Part shown: positions 32,923-40,692 of the stretch, in pieces
Layout of the letters: each line of letters starts with the position of its first letter
How positions within the stretch are numbered: the stretch's first letter is position 1
Origin: an uncultured Arthrobacter sp.
GTDB lineage: Bacteria > Actinomycetota > Actinomycetes > Actinomycetales > Micrococcaceae
Direction: 5' to 3'
Assembly (NCBI RefSeq): GCF_902805515.1
Contig: NZ_CADCTE010000090.1
Coordinates: 1-42,402 of the forward strand
DNA: 42,402 bases
Program-made: the position numbers and the translations under genes
Notes under the pieces: generated by a model
The model's database searches: none
The model's input: the letters and a program-made list of their open reading frames with translations, nothing else
What the model was told of the DNA's origin: nothing

Positions 32923-33357
32923 TCAGGCAGCAGAGCTCTTCGATGGTCGTCCCCGATGGACCGGGACGACGGCGGCCGCGATGCCGAGCAGTACGACCGC
33001 ACCCAGCGTGGTGCCGAAAGCGACCAGTATCGCCCCTACCATCCACAGGCCAGTCTCATCACCGACGGCGGCCGTGCCGATCCACGCGAGGGTGAAGGAA
33101 GCGGGAAGGACCAGCACCGCGACACCAAAGGGCAGAAGCCGGTAGGCGAGCCCCGCCACCACGATGCCGCACAAAAATGCTCCGACTCCCTGCCATATCG
33201 CGTATGGTCCGGCCATTTCGCCGGTGGACGGGTCGAACTGGTACTCGGTATCCCATGCGAACCAGCCAACCCAGAGTCCCGCGGACAGGAGAGCGATCAG
33301 GACGACGGACGCCCATTGCCGTGCGGGGGATCGATGGTGGTTCCGCGTCAGGTGCAT
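32923..33357 (-). CDS. Four-helix membrane protein
   Basis: A 144-aa protein. Membrane segments are at about residues 16-34, 52-72, 75-97 and 101-128, and a polar loop (DTEYQFDPSTGEMAGPY) follows the first. The C-terminus is basic (HRGRPSKSS). No family is recognised. It converges with the alpha/beta hydrolase, with a 14-bp palindrome (CCGCTGCGCAGCGG, 32857-32870) between the stop codons that could work as a bidirectional terminator. Confidence 0.65.
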   Translation of the reverse strand: MHLTRNHHRSPARQWASVVLIALLSAGLWVGWFAWDTEYQFDPSTGEMAGPYAIWQGVGAFLCGIVVAGLAYRLLPFGVAVLVLPASFTLAWIGTAAVGDETGLWMVGAILVAFGTTLGAVVLLGIAAAVVPVHRGRPSKSSAA

Positions 33358-33545
33358 GCCTCACTGTAGGCATCAATCTCGCTTGGCAGGGTCCACACCG
33401 CCGAAAGCTAGCGCGAACGGCACTGACTGCCCCGGGAACTGGCCGGAGCCAAGGAACGATCCGCCGGGCGTGCCGCCAATCCGGGAACGCTGGCAGGAGG
33501 AATTGAGAAGTCAGCCCAGGACTGGTGTGAGGGCACGCCTACCGG

Positions 33546-34757
33546 CTACCGATTCTGCTGGTAACCCCCGTCGAGGGCGTCATCGATACAGCGGGTGCTG
33601 AAGCCCGGGTGACGTGTCCTGAGGTAGTCCTGCTGGGCCTTTGTCTCCTCTGGGGTCCAGGCAAAGTGGCTGCCCTCTTGAATGAGCTCGGTTGCCCTGA
33701 CCCGGGCATCGTCCAAGGCCCCCGATGGATGAAGGTCTCCCAGAGCTTCGTGAAGTGGAATGGCGCCGAGGAACTGTCGCCGGCTGAACCGCTGGTTAAA
33801 GTACACCAGGGTGAACACCGCGTCCAAAAGGGGATAGGAGCGGGCCTGTTCGATGAGCGCGACGCGGTATTCCCTCTCGCTGTCCCGGTTGCGTTGAACC
33901 ACGAAGGTTCCATAGGCGAGGGCCCTGCGGTACGTTTCGTGACTGAAGCCCGGCGCATCGGCGCTCATCGTCGAGATCACCGATTCCACGCTTTCGCCAT
34001 CGAGATGGGTGGTCCCGTACCGCGAGGAGTTGGAGGCGAGGCGGTCGGCCCGCTCCTGAAGCTTCGTTAGTTCCTCTGGGCCAAGGTCCGGCACTCCGGC
34101 CTCGACGGCGACTCTCATGTGGTCGTTATATGACACCATGGCGCGCCGGTGGTTGTGCAGGACGATGACGAAGACCGCATCGGGTGCGGAGAGACCCCAG
34201 GATTCCTCGATCGCCTGCCGACGGATTGATTCCTCCGTTGCCTTGAGCTTGCGGGAGTAGTTGGGAGGTCTCGACGCTCCGGTGTATCCGAACGAGGACA
34301 TCGTGTAACGCCTGCGTTTACCGATGGAGTTGTCCTCGACAGCGAAATACCCGTCGGGAAACGAGAGTCCGTCGCCCCAGGACCCGAATATGAGCAGCGC
34401 CTCGGCGGCAAGCTGATGCGCGGCATCCCGGATCGACCCCGATAGTCTCGACGCTTTGAGCTCGCTGCGCGCCGCATAGCGGCTTTTGCCGACAGCGGTG
34501 ATGTGGATGTGAATCTCTGCCTCGCCGGACCCCGGGTTCACCGCCTCCCGCTTGAATGCCACGACAGGGATGGAGAGGCCACGCCACATCAGATGGAAAA
34601 GATCGCTGCCGCCCGCGGCTGACCCGTTGATCTGGCTGAACGTCGCATCGCGCCCACGGTCCACCAGCCGTGGACCACCGCCGCCGAGACCGGCCAGCCG
34701 CAGTTCTCCCTCAACTTCGAACACGATTTTCCCCCCGCCGCGACCCTGGTCGGTCAC
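33546..34757 (-). CDS. Orphan 403-aa protein, function unknown
   Basis: A soluble 403-aa protein with no membrane helices or signal. The N-terminal third is beta-rich (KIVFEVEGELRLAGLGGGGP, DLFHLMWRGLSIPVVAFKRE, EAEIHIHITAVGKSRYAARS). The middle has a FGSWGDGLSFPDGYFAVEDN segment, then KRRRYTMSSFGYTG. The C-terminal half is helical with Arg- and Glu-rich stretches (KATEESIRRQAIEESWG, KLQERADRLASNSSRYG, YRRALAYGTFVVQRNRDSER). I recognise no known domain. Codon use looks normal. The gene is isolated: no partner is close by on the same strand. Confidence 0.75.
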   Translation of the reverse strand: MTDQGRGGGKIVFEVEGELRLAGLGGGGPRLVDRGRDATFSQINGSAAGGSDLFHLMWRGLSIPVVAFKREAVNPGSGEAEIHIHITAVGKSRYAARSELKASRLSGSIRDAAHQLAAEALLIFGSWGDGLSFPDGYFAVEDNSIGKRRRYTMSSFGYTGASRPPNYSRKLKATEESIRRQAIEESWGLSAPDAVFVIVLHNHRRAMVSYNDHMRVAVEAGVPDLGPEELTKLQERADRLASNSSRYGTTHLDGESVESVISTMSADAPGFSHETYRRALAYGTFVVQRNRDSEREYRVALIEQARSYPLLDAVFTLVYFNQRFSRRQFLGAIPLHEALGDLHPSGALDDARVRATELIQEGSHFAWTPEETKAQQDYLRTRHPGFSTRCIDDALDGGYQQNR

Positions 34758-34813
34758 CCGCCCTCAGAGTACAAGCACCTGCTGAGGCGAACAGTTAGGT
34801 AGGACAAGTCGCC

Positions 34814-34831
34814 GCGGGGAAGAATCCCCGC
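34814..34831 (-). terminator. Hairpin after the HD-domain gene
   Basis: GCGGGGA (34814-34820) and TCCCCGC (34825-34831) form a perfect 7-bp stem with a 4-base loop. It is 26 bases past the stop of the minus-strand HD gene, and upstream of the orphan gene, so it should insulate the two. There is no U tract. Confidence 0.5.
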
Positions 34832-34856
34832 CTGAAAAGGTCGCCGGCGCACTCGA

Positions 34857-35468
34857 TTAGGCGCTTGGGTCTTGCTCCAGCGGATGATTCGCCAGCTTCG
34901 CGGCGACGCCGTCGTGCACGAGCCGGTGAGCCGCTGTGGCAGGCTTTCGCGAGGCCTGGTCCGTCACGCCCGCGGTGAACTCATCCGCGAGCGCGAGGCG
35001 CGGATACGCGGAGAGGACCTCCTGCACGAAGTCGTGTGGAAGGACGTCCGCTCGGGAGCCACTGATGTCCAGGCCCGTTGCGGTCTCCAGCAGGTATCCC
35101 TCCACATCCATTGCGGGATCCACCGACGGCCAGTTGTGCCGCACGATCACCTCGAGTGCGCGCTGTCGTCGGTCGGGCGGCCAGCCGGCGCCAGCGGTGA
35201 GCGCGACCGCCACCTGCCCGCCGGCTTCCTCGTAAGAGAGCGCTACGTTGTCAAAAGCGGGGACGATCCCGATGTCGTGCAGCATTGCGGAGGTGTACAG
35301 CAGCTCATGATCTACGTCCTGCCGTTCCTCGAGCAGGGCGAATGCCTCTGCCCACAGCCAGGATCGGATCACGTGATTGAGCAGCGCGGGAGAATGGTAC
35401 GAAGCTGCCAGTTCGAGAGCGGCCCGGGCTGCCTGGGTGCTTGGAGCGGTGAAGTCGTGCAGACGCAT
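34857..35468 (-). CDS. HD-domain hydrolase-like protein
   Basis: A 203-aa HD-domain protein. Metal-binding positions are visible as LLNHVIRSWLWAEAF (first His), LLYTSAMLHDIGIVPAF (the His-Asp pair) and LEVIVRHNWP (third His). Spacing fits the HD superfamily of phosphohydrolases, and the layout (helix with SYHSPALLNHVIRSWLW and LHDIG) is that of cyanamide-hydratase-like or YfbR-like HD proteins. The C-terminal part has a second acidic surface (DEFTAGVTDQASRK). The substrate is unknown. It ends at a good hairpin and starts 64 bases before the TetR gene, on the same strand. Confidence 0.8.
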   Translation of the reverse strand: MRLHDFTAPSTQAARAALELAASYHSPALLNHVIRSWLWAEAFALLEERQDVDHELLYTSAMLHDIGIVPAFDNVALSYEEAGGQVAVALTAGAGWPPDRRQRALEVIVRHNWPSVDPAMDVEGYLLETATGLDISGSRADVLPHDFVQEVLSAYPRLALADEFTAGVTDQASRKPATAAHRLVHDGVAAKLANHPLEQDPSA

Positions 35469-35531
35469 AGAGACATCGTCGCAGACGAGCGCAAGCGACT
35501 CGGGAAAGTCGAAACGGCTCCGGGATCCGGA

Positions 35532-36206
35532 TCAGTCCGTGCCCAGCGCCGCTTCCAGTCCGTCTAGGATCACTTCGAGTCCGTACTCGAATTCCTCGGT
35601 GTAGTCGTAGCCGGGCTTCAAAACGTGGGTGTTCACGAATTCCGCGAGATTCGGATACTCATTGGCGGGGAAGGGCTCGAACATGTGCTGCGCCATGGCA
35701 TCCATGTCGGCATTGGTGTCGAACGGCATATTCATCCGGGTGAGGGCGAAGCCGTAGATGTAGCCATCCAGCAACGAGTAGGCGTGGGCCACCATGGCGA
35801 TGTCGAAGCCGGCCGAGCGAAGCTTGCCGATCACCGCATCGTGGTGCCGCAGGTTCGCGGGCCCGGGCCGCAGGCGGGACTCCATCAACCCGATCGCCCA
35901 CCGGTGTCGTGCAAGAGCATCACGGAGTGAGAGGGCCCGTTCCCGCATTGCGGGTTTCCAGCCGGCACCACCGAGGGGGAGTGCGATCTCGCTGAAGACG
36001 ACGTCGATCATCGCATCGATGAGGTCCTCCCTGTTTGCCACATGGCGGTAGAGAGCCATCGGTGCGACATTCAGCGCCTTCGCGACATGGCGCATCGTCA
36101 GCCCCTCCAGCCCAGCTCCGTCGGCGTGCTGAACGGCGGCCTGCACGACCCGTTCCCTGGTCAAGGGTGTTCGGGTGCCCTCGGTATCGCTCGTCGCCAC
36201 CGGCAT
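35532..36206 (-). CDS. TetR-family regulator with TetR_C domain
   Basis: A 224-aa TetR repressor. The HTH domain includes ERVVQAAVQHADGAGLEGLT, MRHVAKALNVAPMALYRHVA and NREDLIDAMIDVVFSEI. The ligand domain is of the TetR_C type, with LRDALARHRWAIGLMESR, LRPGPANLRHHDAVIGKL and YSLLDGYIYGFAL. It is divergent from the MDR oxidoreductase gene and is its likely repressor. AAGGAAGGAA before ATG 36206 gives a very good binding site; the longer form (36242) lacks one. Two GTAC-N3-GTAC palindromes lie in the divergent gap. Confidence 0.87.
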   Translation of the reverse strand: MPVATSDTEGTRTPLTRERVVQAAVQHADGAGLEGLTMRHVAKALNVAPMALYRHVANREDLIDAMIDVVFSEIALPLGGAGWKPAMRERALSLRDALARHRWAIGLMESRLRPGPANLRHHDAVIGKLRSAGFDIAMVAHAYSLLDGYIYGFALTRMNMPFDTNADMDAMAQHMFEPFPANEYPNLAEFVNTHVLKPGYDYTEEFEYGLEVILDGLEAALGTD

Positions 36207-36260
36207 TGACGTTCCTTCCTTGATCTGGAGTTGGTTCCCCATCCGCTACGCCCTCGCTGT

Positions 36261-36292
36261 GTACTTAGTACTCTATCAGATGTACGCTGTAC
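36261..36292. promoter_or_regulatory. Tandem GTAC-N3-GTAC operators
   Basis: GTACTTAGTAC (36261-36271) and GTACGCTGTAC (36282-36292) have the same GTAC-N3-GTAC architecture, with centres 21 bases apart, or two turns of the helix. They lie in the gap between the TetR and oxidoreductase genes. Two dimers could bind one face of the DNA. The TetR protein encoded next to them is the natural candidate. Confidence 0.55.
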
Positions 36293-36337
36293 GCACGACG
36301 CGGAGCCGCCCGCGTTCTTACAGGGAAAGGATCAGCC

Positions 36338-36481
36338 ATGACGTCTCCGAACGGCACATTCTCCGAGGCTCCGGGAGGACCGCCGCCAGCCCCGCTCAAG
36401 CTGGACCTGCCCCCGGTCGGAGTCCGTACTCCATCCCCTGCCCAGCCAGCACACGCGCGGGTCGCTCCGGTTCCCGCATGA
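36338..36481 (+). CDS. 47-aa Pro-rich small ORF coupled to the oxidoreductase
   Basis: ATG 36338, preceded by GGAAAGGA, opens a 47-codon frame beginning MTSPNGTFSEAPGGPPPAPL and ending ARVAPVPA. Its TGA (36479-36481) overlaps the ATG of the oxidoreductase (ATGA). The composition is low-complexity, rich in Pro and Ala, so it may be a leader that sets coupled translation rather than a folded protein. Confidence 0.45.
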   Translation: MTSPNGTFSEAPGGPPPAPLKLDLPPVGVRTPSPAQPAHARVAPVPA

Positions 36482-37464
36482 AGGCGATCACCAGCCGCGC
36501 CTATGGCGCACCAGACACTATCCGCGTCGAAGAGATTCCCACACCCGTCCCGGGAGCAGGCGAGGTGTTGATCCGCACCTTTGCCACCGTCGTTTCCGGC
36601 GCGGAATGCACCGCACGGGCAGGCCGGGACCCCTTCGCCCGGCTCTACTTCGGCCTGATGCGGCCCCGTTTTCCGGTCCTGGGAACCGGATTCGCGGGCG
36701 AAGTCCTGGCCGTCGGAAGTGCGGTGGCTAAGTACAGTATCGGCGACCAGGTCATGGGATCGGTGGGACCGAGGCTGGGAGCGCATGCCGAGTACGTCAC
36801 TGTGTCCGAAGACGGCGTCATCGCGTTGATGCCTCCCGGTCTGGTGCCTGCGGACGCCGTGGCAGTCCTTGACGGCGCCCTCACAGCGCTGCCGTTCCTC
36901 CGGGACGCCGCCGGGCTGAAGGCCGGACAGTCCATCTTGATCAACGGTGCCTCCGGCGCGGTGGGTACCGCGGCAGTTCAGCTCGCCACACATTTCGGAG
37001 CAGCTGTCACCGCGGTCTGCAGCACCGCAAACCGTGAACTTGTGAAATCGCTGGGCGCCGACCACGTCATCGACTACACGGCGGAGAATTTCACGCAGAC
37101 CACCCGGACATACGATGTCGTCTTCGACGCGGTGGGCAAGAGCTCCTACACACGCAGCCGGCGGCTCCTGAAGCCTGGTGGCAGCTACCTGACCACAGTT
37201 CCCTCCTTGCCCATTCTGGTGTGGGCTCTGGTGACCCGGATAATCGGCAGGACAAGGGCGGGTATCGCGTTCACGGGGCTTCGAAAGGCCCCGGCCATGG
37301 CTCGGGACGTCACCTTCCTAGGTGATCTGGCGGCGTCCGGACACCTCGTCCCGGTGATTGACCGGATCTACGGTCTGGACGACGCCGCCTCCGCGCATGC
37401 CCGCGTCGAAACGGGACGCAAAACGGGAAGTGTCGTCATCGCCCTGCAAACCGCGGGGGAGTAG
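36478..37464 (+). CDS. MDR-family NAD(P)-dependent quinone/alcohol oxidoreductase
   Basis: A 328-aa medium-chain dehydrogenase/reductase without the catalytic zinc ligands, of the quinone oxidoreductase or enoyl reductase type. The N-terminal GroES-like part starts MKAITSRAYGAPDTIRVEEI and contains LGTGFAGEVLAVGSAV. The Rossmann fold is SILINGASGAVGTAAVQLA, and SLGADHVIDYTAENF follows. It reduces a quinone, enone or aldehyde with NADPH. The ATG overlaps the small-ORF stop. A divergent TetR gene and tandem operators suggest induction by an electrophile or drug. It is followed by a weak hairpin. Confidence 0.88.
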   Translation: MKAITSRAYGAPDTIRVEEIPTPVPGAGEVLIRTFATVVSGAECTARAGRDPFARLYFGLMRPRFPVLGTGFAGEVLAVGSAVAKYSIGDQVMGSVGPRLGAHAEYVTVSEDGVIALMPPGLVPADAVAVLDGALTALPFLRDAAGLKAGQSILINGASGAVGTAAVQLATHFGAAVTAVCSTANRELVKSLGADHVIDYTAENFTQTTRTYDVVFDAVGKSSYTRSRRLLKPGGSYLTTVPSLPILVWALVTRIIGRTRAGIAFTGLRKAPAMARDVTFLGDLAASGHLVPVIDRIYGLDDAASAHARVETGRKTGSVVIALQTAGE

Positions 37465-37465
37465 G

Positions 37466-37483
37466 CTGCCTCAGCGAAGGCAG
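37466..37483 (+). terminator. Hairpin after the MDR gene
   Basis: CTGCCT (37466-37471) and AGGCAG (37478-37483) form a 6-bp stem with a 6-base loop directly after the TAG. There is no U tract. Confidence 0.4.
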
Positions 37484-37539
37484 TGGTGATCCCAGCAGCA
37501 CCGCGCGCCGGTGCGCCGAAGCCTGCCTAGCTGTCATAC

Positions 37540-37782
37540 CTAAAAGCCGTCCTCCGGGTCCTCGAGCTTCCGGCTGGGGAGCTTGGTGCTCAGATACATG
37601 GCGAGCACCCATTGAGCCATTCCCCCAACCAAGAGGAAGATGACAAACGCTGGCTTCCCTCCTTCGGCCCAAAGGATCAGGCCGATCGTCAGCCAAACGA
37701 ATGCACCATACCGGGACCCGTGCCGGGCAGATCGGATCAGGTTCTCACGCGTCTCCGCGGACTTCGGTTCGTCATCGGCCAT
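37540..37782 (-). CDS. Small two-helix membrane protein
   Basis: An 80-aa protein with a polar, charged N-terminus (ADDEPKSAETRENLIRSARH), two membrane segments (about 26-40 and 46-64) and an acidic tail (LEDPEDGF). ATG 37782 is preferred over one nine codons upstream. No family is recognised. It follows the DUF4190 gene on the same strand with a gap of 54 bases. Confidence 0.6.
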   Translation of the reverse strand: MADDEPKSAETRENLIRSARHGSRYGAFVWLTIGLILWAEGGKPAFVIFLLVGGMAQWVLAMYLSTKLPSRKLEDPEDGF

Positions 37783-37836
37783 GCGGGCTAGCTCCCACGC
37801 CTGGAGCATGCGCTCCTGAGGCGCCCCGCCAGCCGC

Positions 37837-38166
37837 CTAGACATTGCAGGTGTAGGTGATGCCGTTCCGCTCGTGGACTCCGTCGCCAAGTTCGGCACAG
37901 GTTTGAATGACGCTCGTGATACCGACGGTCAGGAGGGTGATCCCGGCGACGGTGATGGCAGCTCCAATGATGATCCCGGCAAGGGCAAAACCGTTTGTCA
38001 TACCTGCCTTCCTTGACTGGACGAAGGCGATAATGCTGAGGATCAGCCCGATGACGCTCAATGGCCCCAGAATCGACAGGACGAATCCGGCGATACCTAG
38101 GGATCTGCCGGGATTGGTGCGTTCCTCTAGTCTCGATGATGGCGACTGCTGGTAGCCCTGAGTCAT
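37837..38166 (-). CDS. DUF4190 domain membrane protein
   Basis: A 109-aa protein. After a short hydrophilic N-terminus (SPSSRLEERTNPGRS) come the two DUF4190 helices with hallmarks LGIAGFVLSILGPLS, IISFVQ-like IIAFVQSRKAGMTNGFALAG and a Gly-rich second helix. The tail has Cys residues that could form a disulfide (TCAELGDGVHERNGITYTC). These proteins are small membrane proteins of unknown function, often near cell-envelope genes. GGGGGAA lies just before the ATG. Confidence 0.82.
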   Translation of the reverse strand: MTQGYQQSPSSRLEERTNPGRSLGIAGFVLSILGPLSVIGLILSIIAFVQSRKAGMTNGFALAGIIIGAAITVAGITLLTVGITSVIQTCAELGDGVHERNGITYTCNV

Positions 38167-38235
38167 GCGAATTCCCCCATAAAGTGATCGTTTTTCTCTA
38201 TTTGATGCTCAGATATGTCCCGGTATTCATGGAAT

Positions 38236-38433
38236 TTACGGCGACCGATCCCCGGCCCGGCGCCGGCGTTCCGCCCGCCACCTGACAACGCCTCCAGCGA
38301 TGAACACGGCGCCGCCGAGGAGGGAAACAACTGCCCCCCGCGGAATTCCCGGCAGGGTCAGCCACCACAATCCAATGAGGACGAAGACAAGCCCCAGAGA
38401 CGCCAGCCACGAGCCCTGTCTGTCAATCTTCAT
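38236..38433 (-). CDS. Small two-helix membrane protein
   Basis: A 65-aa protein with MKIDRQGSW, two membrane segments (about 10-28 and 34-49) and a strongly basic C-terminus (RWRAERRRRAGDRSP). No family is recognised. The preceding sequence has GGGGACGAC. It lies upstream of the DUF4190 gene on the same strand with 69 bases between them. Confidence 0.6.
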   Translation of the reverse strand: MKIDRQGSWLASLGLVFVLIGLWWLTLPGIPRGAVVSLLGGAVFIAGGVVRWRAERRRRAGDRSP

Positions 38434-38877
38434 GTCGTCCCCTGATCTCGGCAGGATGAAAACGGGCGGAATGCCGCTTCCGGTAGTTTCCCTGAAAATT
38501 CCACCTAAGTATGGTGCGCATCACGGTACGCCCGGACGCGAGTTCTGCAAAGGAATAAATCCGTCCGAAGTGATAGATGAGTGTTCTCCACAGGAAAACA
38601 GGTACCGGGGCGGAGTCTTACAGGAGCCGACCAACAATTCGGAGAAAGGTCTTGATTAGCCCGTCGCAGGATTTCAAGGCAATGTTTTTCGACTGCGACT
38701 ACGACTGGGTTCTGGTGGAGCCGAGGCCGATCACAAATGCCACGGATCAGGCGGCCGCCTCGATTTCTGGAACTGGACATGGAGGGACGCGTAGGGGAGG
38801 GGCGCCGAGCCCAGCGGCATGCCGTGGGAAGGGCAGCGGCACCTGCTGCCACCGCCCTTCCGCAGTGAAGCGCCGGA
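38434..38877. other. 444-bp gene-free region
   Basis: Neither strand holds a convincing gene. The plus-strand frame starting near 38577 has good-looking internal residues (FKAMFFDCDYDWVLVEPRP) but falls into Arg-rich nonsense and lacks a binding site. The DNA is AT-richer at 38490-38660 than the surroundings, which may signal an old transfer or remnant. The only strong structure is the hairpin at 38827-38861. Confidence 0.5.
38827..38861 (-). terminator. Hairpin ending the nitrilase-type operon
   Basis: GGAAGGGC (38827-38834) and GCCCTTCC (38854-38861) form a perfect 8-bp stem, with a GGCA/TGCC inner pair. It is 16 bases downstream of the minus-strand stop at 38878, as expected for the end of that operon. 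There is no U tract. Confidence 0.55.
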
Positions 38878-39798
38878 TCAGGCGGAGACGCTCCGGGCAG
38901 GGGAGGTGCTTGCCAGGAAGGCCTCGTCGAAGAACTCACGGAGCCTGTCGCACAGCACAACGAACTCCGGGTGGTCAACGAACATGAAGTCGTTGTGCCT
39001 GCCGTCGATGGTGTAGAGGGTCTTGGGGGAGGCGGCCGCGGCGTACAGGGACGACGCCTCATCGAACGGGTGCAGCGTGTTGCGCGATCCGTGCCCGATG
39101 AACAGCGGGGTCGGCGCAAGGTCCGCTACCACCTTTTCGACCCGGAGATCCATGATCGACTCGGTGAACTGGACCCGCGTGGGGTGGCCGAAGCCGTACA
39201 CCTGGGACAGTTCCTTGCCCACGTAGTCCTCGGTTGCGGGATCGAGGGGGTAGTGGGCGAACGTGTCGGCCAGCCGCGATTCCCCCTCAAGGACACGCCG
39301 GGTGCGGTCTTGCTGCACCTCATCGACGATCCGGGTCCACTCGTCATAGGTGTGGATGGACTTCAGCCAGCGGGGCCCGTCGTAGAAGCCGTTGAGGGCC
39401 GCGACGCCGGCGACGTTGCCGCCCTTCTCCCCGGCGAGGATCACATTGGCGGCGCCCATGCCCCAGCCGATGAGTCCGATCCGGCGGTTGTCGACGTCCT
39501 CCTGGGACTGCAGGAAGGTCACCGCGTTGCGGATGTCCTCGACCTGCTGCTCGATCAGGACGGTCCCCTTCTCGCCCTCGCTGTCGGCCATGCCCCGGTA
39601 GTCGAAGCCCAGGCAGATGTAGCCGCGTTCGGTCATCTGGCGGGCGAACATCTTTGGGTAGAACTCGTTGAAGCCCTGGTAACCGGAATTCACAATGAGA
39701 GCGGGGTGTGGGCCGTCACCGGCGAGGCTGTCGGGGTAGTAGAGGGTTGCCTGCAGGCGGCTGCCTTCGCTGAAGAACGTTGCTTCTTTCTCGATCAC
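38878..39798 (-). CDS. Alpha/beta-hydrolase-fold protein lacking the catalytic Ser
   Basis: A 306-aa protein with the fold of dienelactone hydrolase/acetyl xylan esterase-like enzymes. HPALIVNSGYQGFNEFYPKM and CLGFDYRGMADSEG match the early strands. The nucleophile elbow reads IGWGMGAAN, so the expected Ser is Gly (G113). The acid position is Asn (N240, in HGSRNTLHP), and only the His remains (H268, GRHNDFM). A normal Ser-hydrolase triad is therefore absent. It may catalyse another reaction, bind a ligand, or be inactive. GTG 39798 is the start, with AAAGGAAAA before it. It is the last gene of the minus-strand operon, 64 bases behind the DUF6282-type gene. Confidence 0.75.
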   Translation of the reverse strand: MIEKEATFFSEGSRLQATLYYPDSLAGDGPHPALIVNSGYQGFNEFYPKMFARQMTERGYICLGFDYRGMADSEGEKGTVLIEQQVEDIRNAVTFLQSQEDVDNRRIGLIGWGMGAANVILAGEKGGNVAGVAALNGFYDGPRWLKSIHTYDEWTRIVDEVQQDRTRRVLEGESRLADTFAHYPLDPATEDYVGKELSQVYGFGHPTRVQFTESIMDLRVEKVVADLAPTPLFIGHGSRNTLHPFDEASSLYAAAASPKTLYTIDGRHNDFMFVDHPEFVVLCDRLREFFDEAFLASTSPARSVSA

Positions 39799-39862
39799 TG
39801 TTTTTCCTTTATCTCGATGGGCGCACCCGGGGGCGGTGCGTTGTGGGTCGGTGGGGCGCCGG

Positions 39863-40690
39863 TCAGGCGGGTGTGAACAGGCCGGCGGGGGTCGTGGAGG
39901 CCGCCGCCTCCAGCCAGCTGCGGTCGAGACCTTCCGAGGCAAGGGTGTCGATGAGGAGCAGAAGCGCCTCGGGTGGGGGCGGGGAATTCGGCTGCCCGGC
40001 ATCGGAGGAGAGGATCAGGCGGTGGCCTGCGGCCTCAGCGGCGCGCGCCAGCATCGCCGGCGTGCAGCCGGGTTGATGCAGCAGCTGGTAGGTGGTGATT
40101 TCGGCATACCCGCCGCGTTCCACCAGCGACCGGATAGCCGACGGGTCCAGCCCGGGCACTGTGTAGGAGGGGTGGGTGAACAGCACCCGGCGGATGCCGT
40201 AGAAGCGCGCCCGATCGCTGAGCCAGTTGCACTCGGCCCCGCTGAGGTGCCCGGTGGCGAGCACCGCGTCGTGGTCCGCGATCAGCGCCAGCACCGTTTC
40301 GGTGGCCTGCGTGGTGCGGGTGTCGACCGGGGGAATGGCATAGGAATGCGGCGCCAGCCGCGGTTCCTGGTGGCACAGTCGAGGCAGGTCGGCGGTGTGC
40401 TGGGTGTGGGCGTCCGCCGTGGGCATCCAGATGACCCGGCCCCCCGAGGAGAGCGTGGCGGCCACCGCGCTGGGGTTGATGCCGCCGCAGTGCTGGTTGA
40501 GGGCGATCCCCCCGTACACCTTCTGTCCCGTCAGCCGGGCTGCGGAATTCGCCCGGCCGACGGTGGACTCGTAGTGCGCCTTGAGCACGAATCCGGAGAA
40601 GTCGGCCAACGCGAACGCCTCGGCGACGGCGATGTCATCACCGATGCGGTCCAGGACATCCGGACCTGCATGGACATGGGAGTCGAACAC
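39863..40690 (-). CDS. DUF6282-type metal-dependent hydrolase
   Basis: A 275-aa TIM-barrel-like protein of the amidohydrolase/PHP kind. The N-terminus FDSHVHAGPD holds the H-x-H metal motif (H5, H7). GFVLKAHYESTVGRANSAA continues in the DUF6282 pattern. Later ligands are likely the His in DAHTQHTADLP, ATGHLSGAECNWL, the His in LFTHPSY and the Asp in ILSSDAGQP. Such enzymes hydrolyse amide, ester or phosphoester bonds with one or two metals. GTG 40690 lies two bases after the nitrilase stop, with GAGGAG upstream, so the two are coupled. The exact reaction is unknown. Confidence 0.78.
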   Translation of the reverse strand: MFDSHVHAGPDVLDRIGDDIAVAEAFALADFSGFVLKAHYESTVGRANSAARLTGQKVYGGIALNQHCGGINPSAVAATLSSGGRVIWMPTADAHTQHTADLPRLCHQEPRLAPHSYAIPPVDTRTTQATETVLALIADHDAVLATGHLSGAECNWLSDRARFYGIRRVLFTHPSYTVPGLDPSAIRSLVERGGYAEITTYQLLHQPGCTPAMLARAAEAAGHRLILSSDAGQPNSPPPPEALLLLIDTLASEGLDRSWLEAAASTTPAGLFTPA

Positions 40691-40692
40691 CC

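Noticed and set aside
38577..38987. Plus-strand frame in the 444-bp gap as a gene
   Set aside because: Only the first third looks protein-like; the rest is Arg/Pro-rich, overlaps the neighbouring gene, and no ribosome site is present.
38971..39876. Plus-strand frame of 301 codons opposite the alpha/beta-fold gene
   Set aside because: Val/Gly/Glu-rich composition without structure and fully antisense to a better gene.
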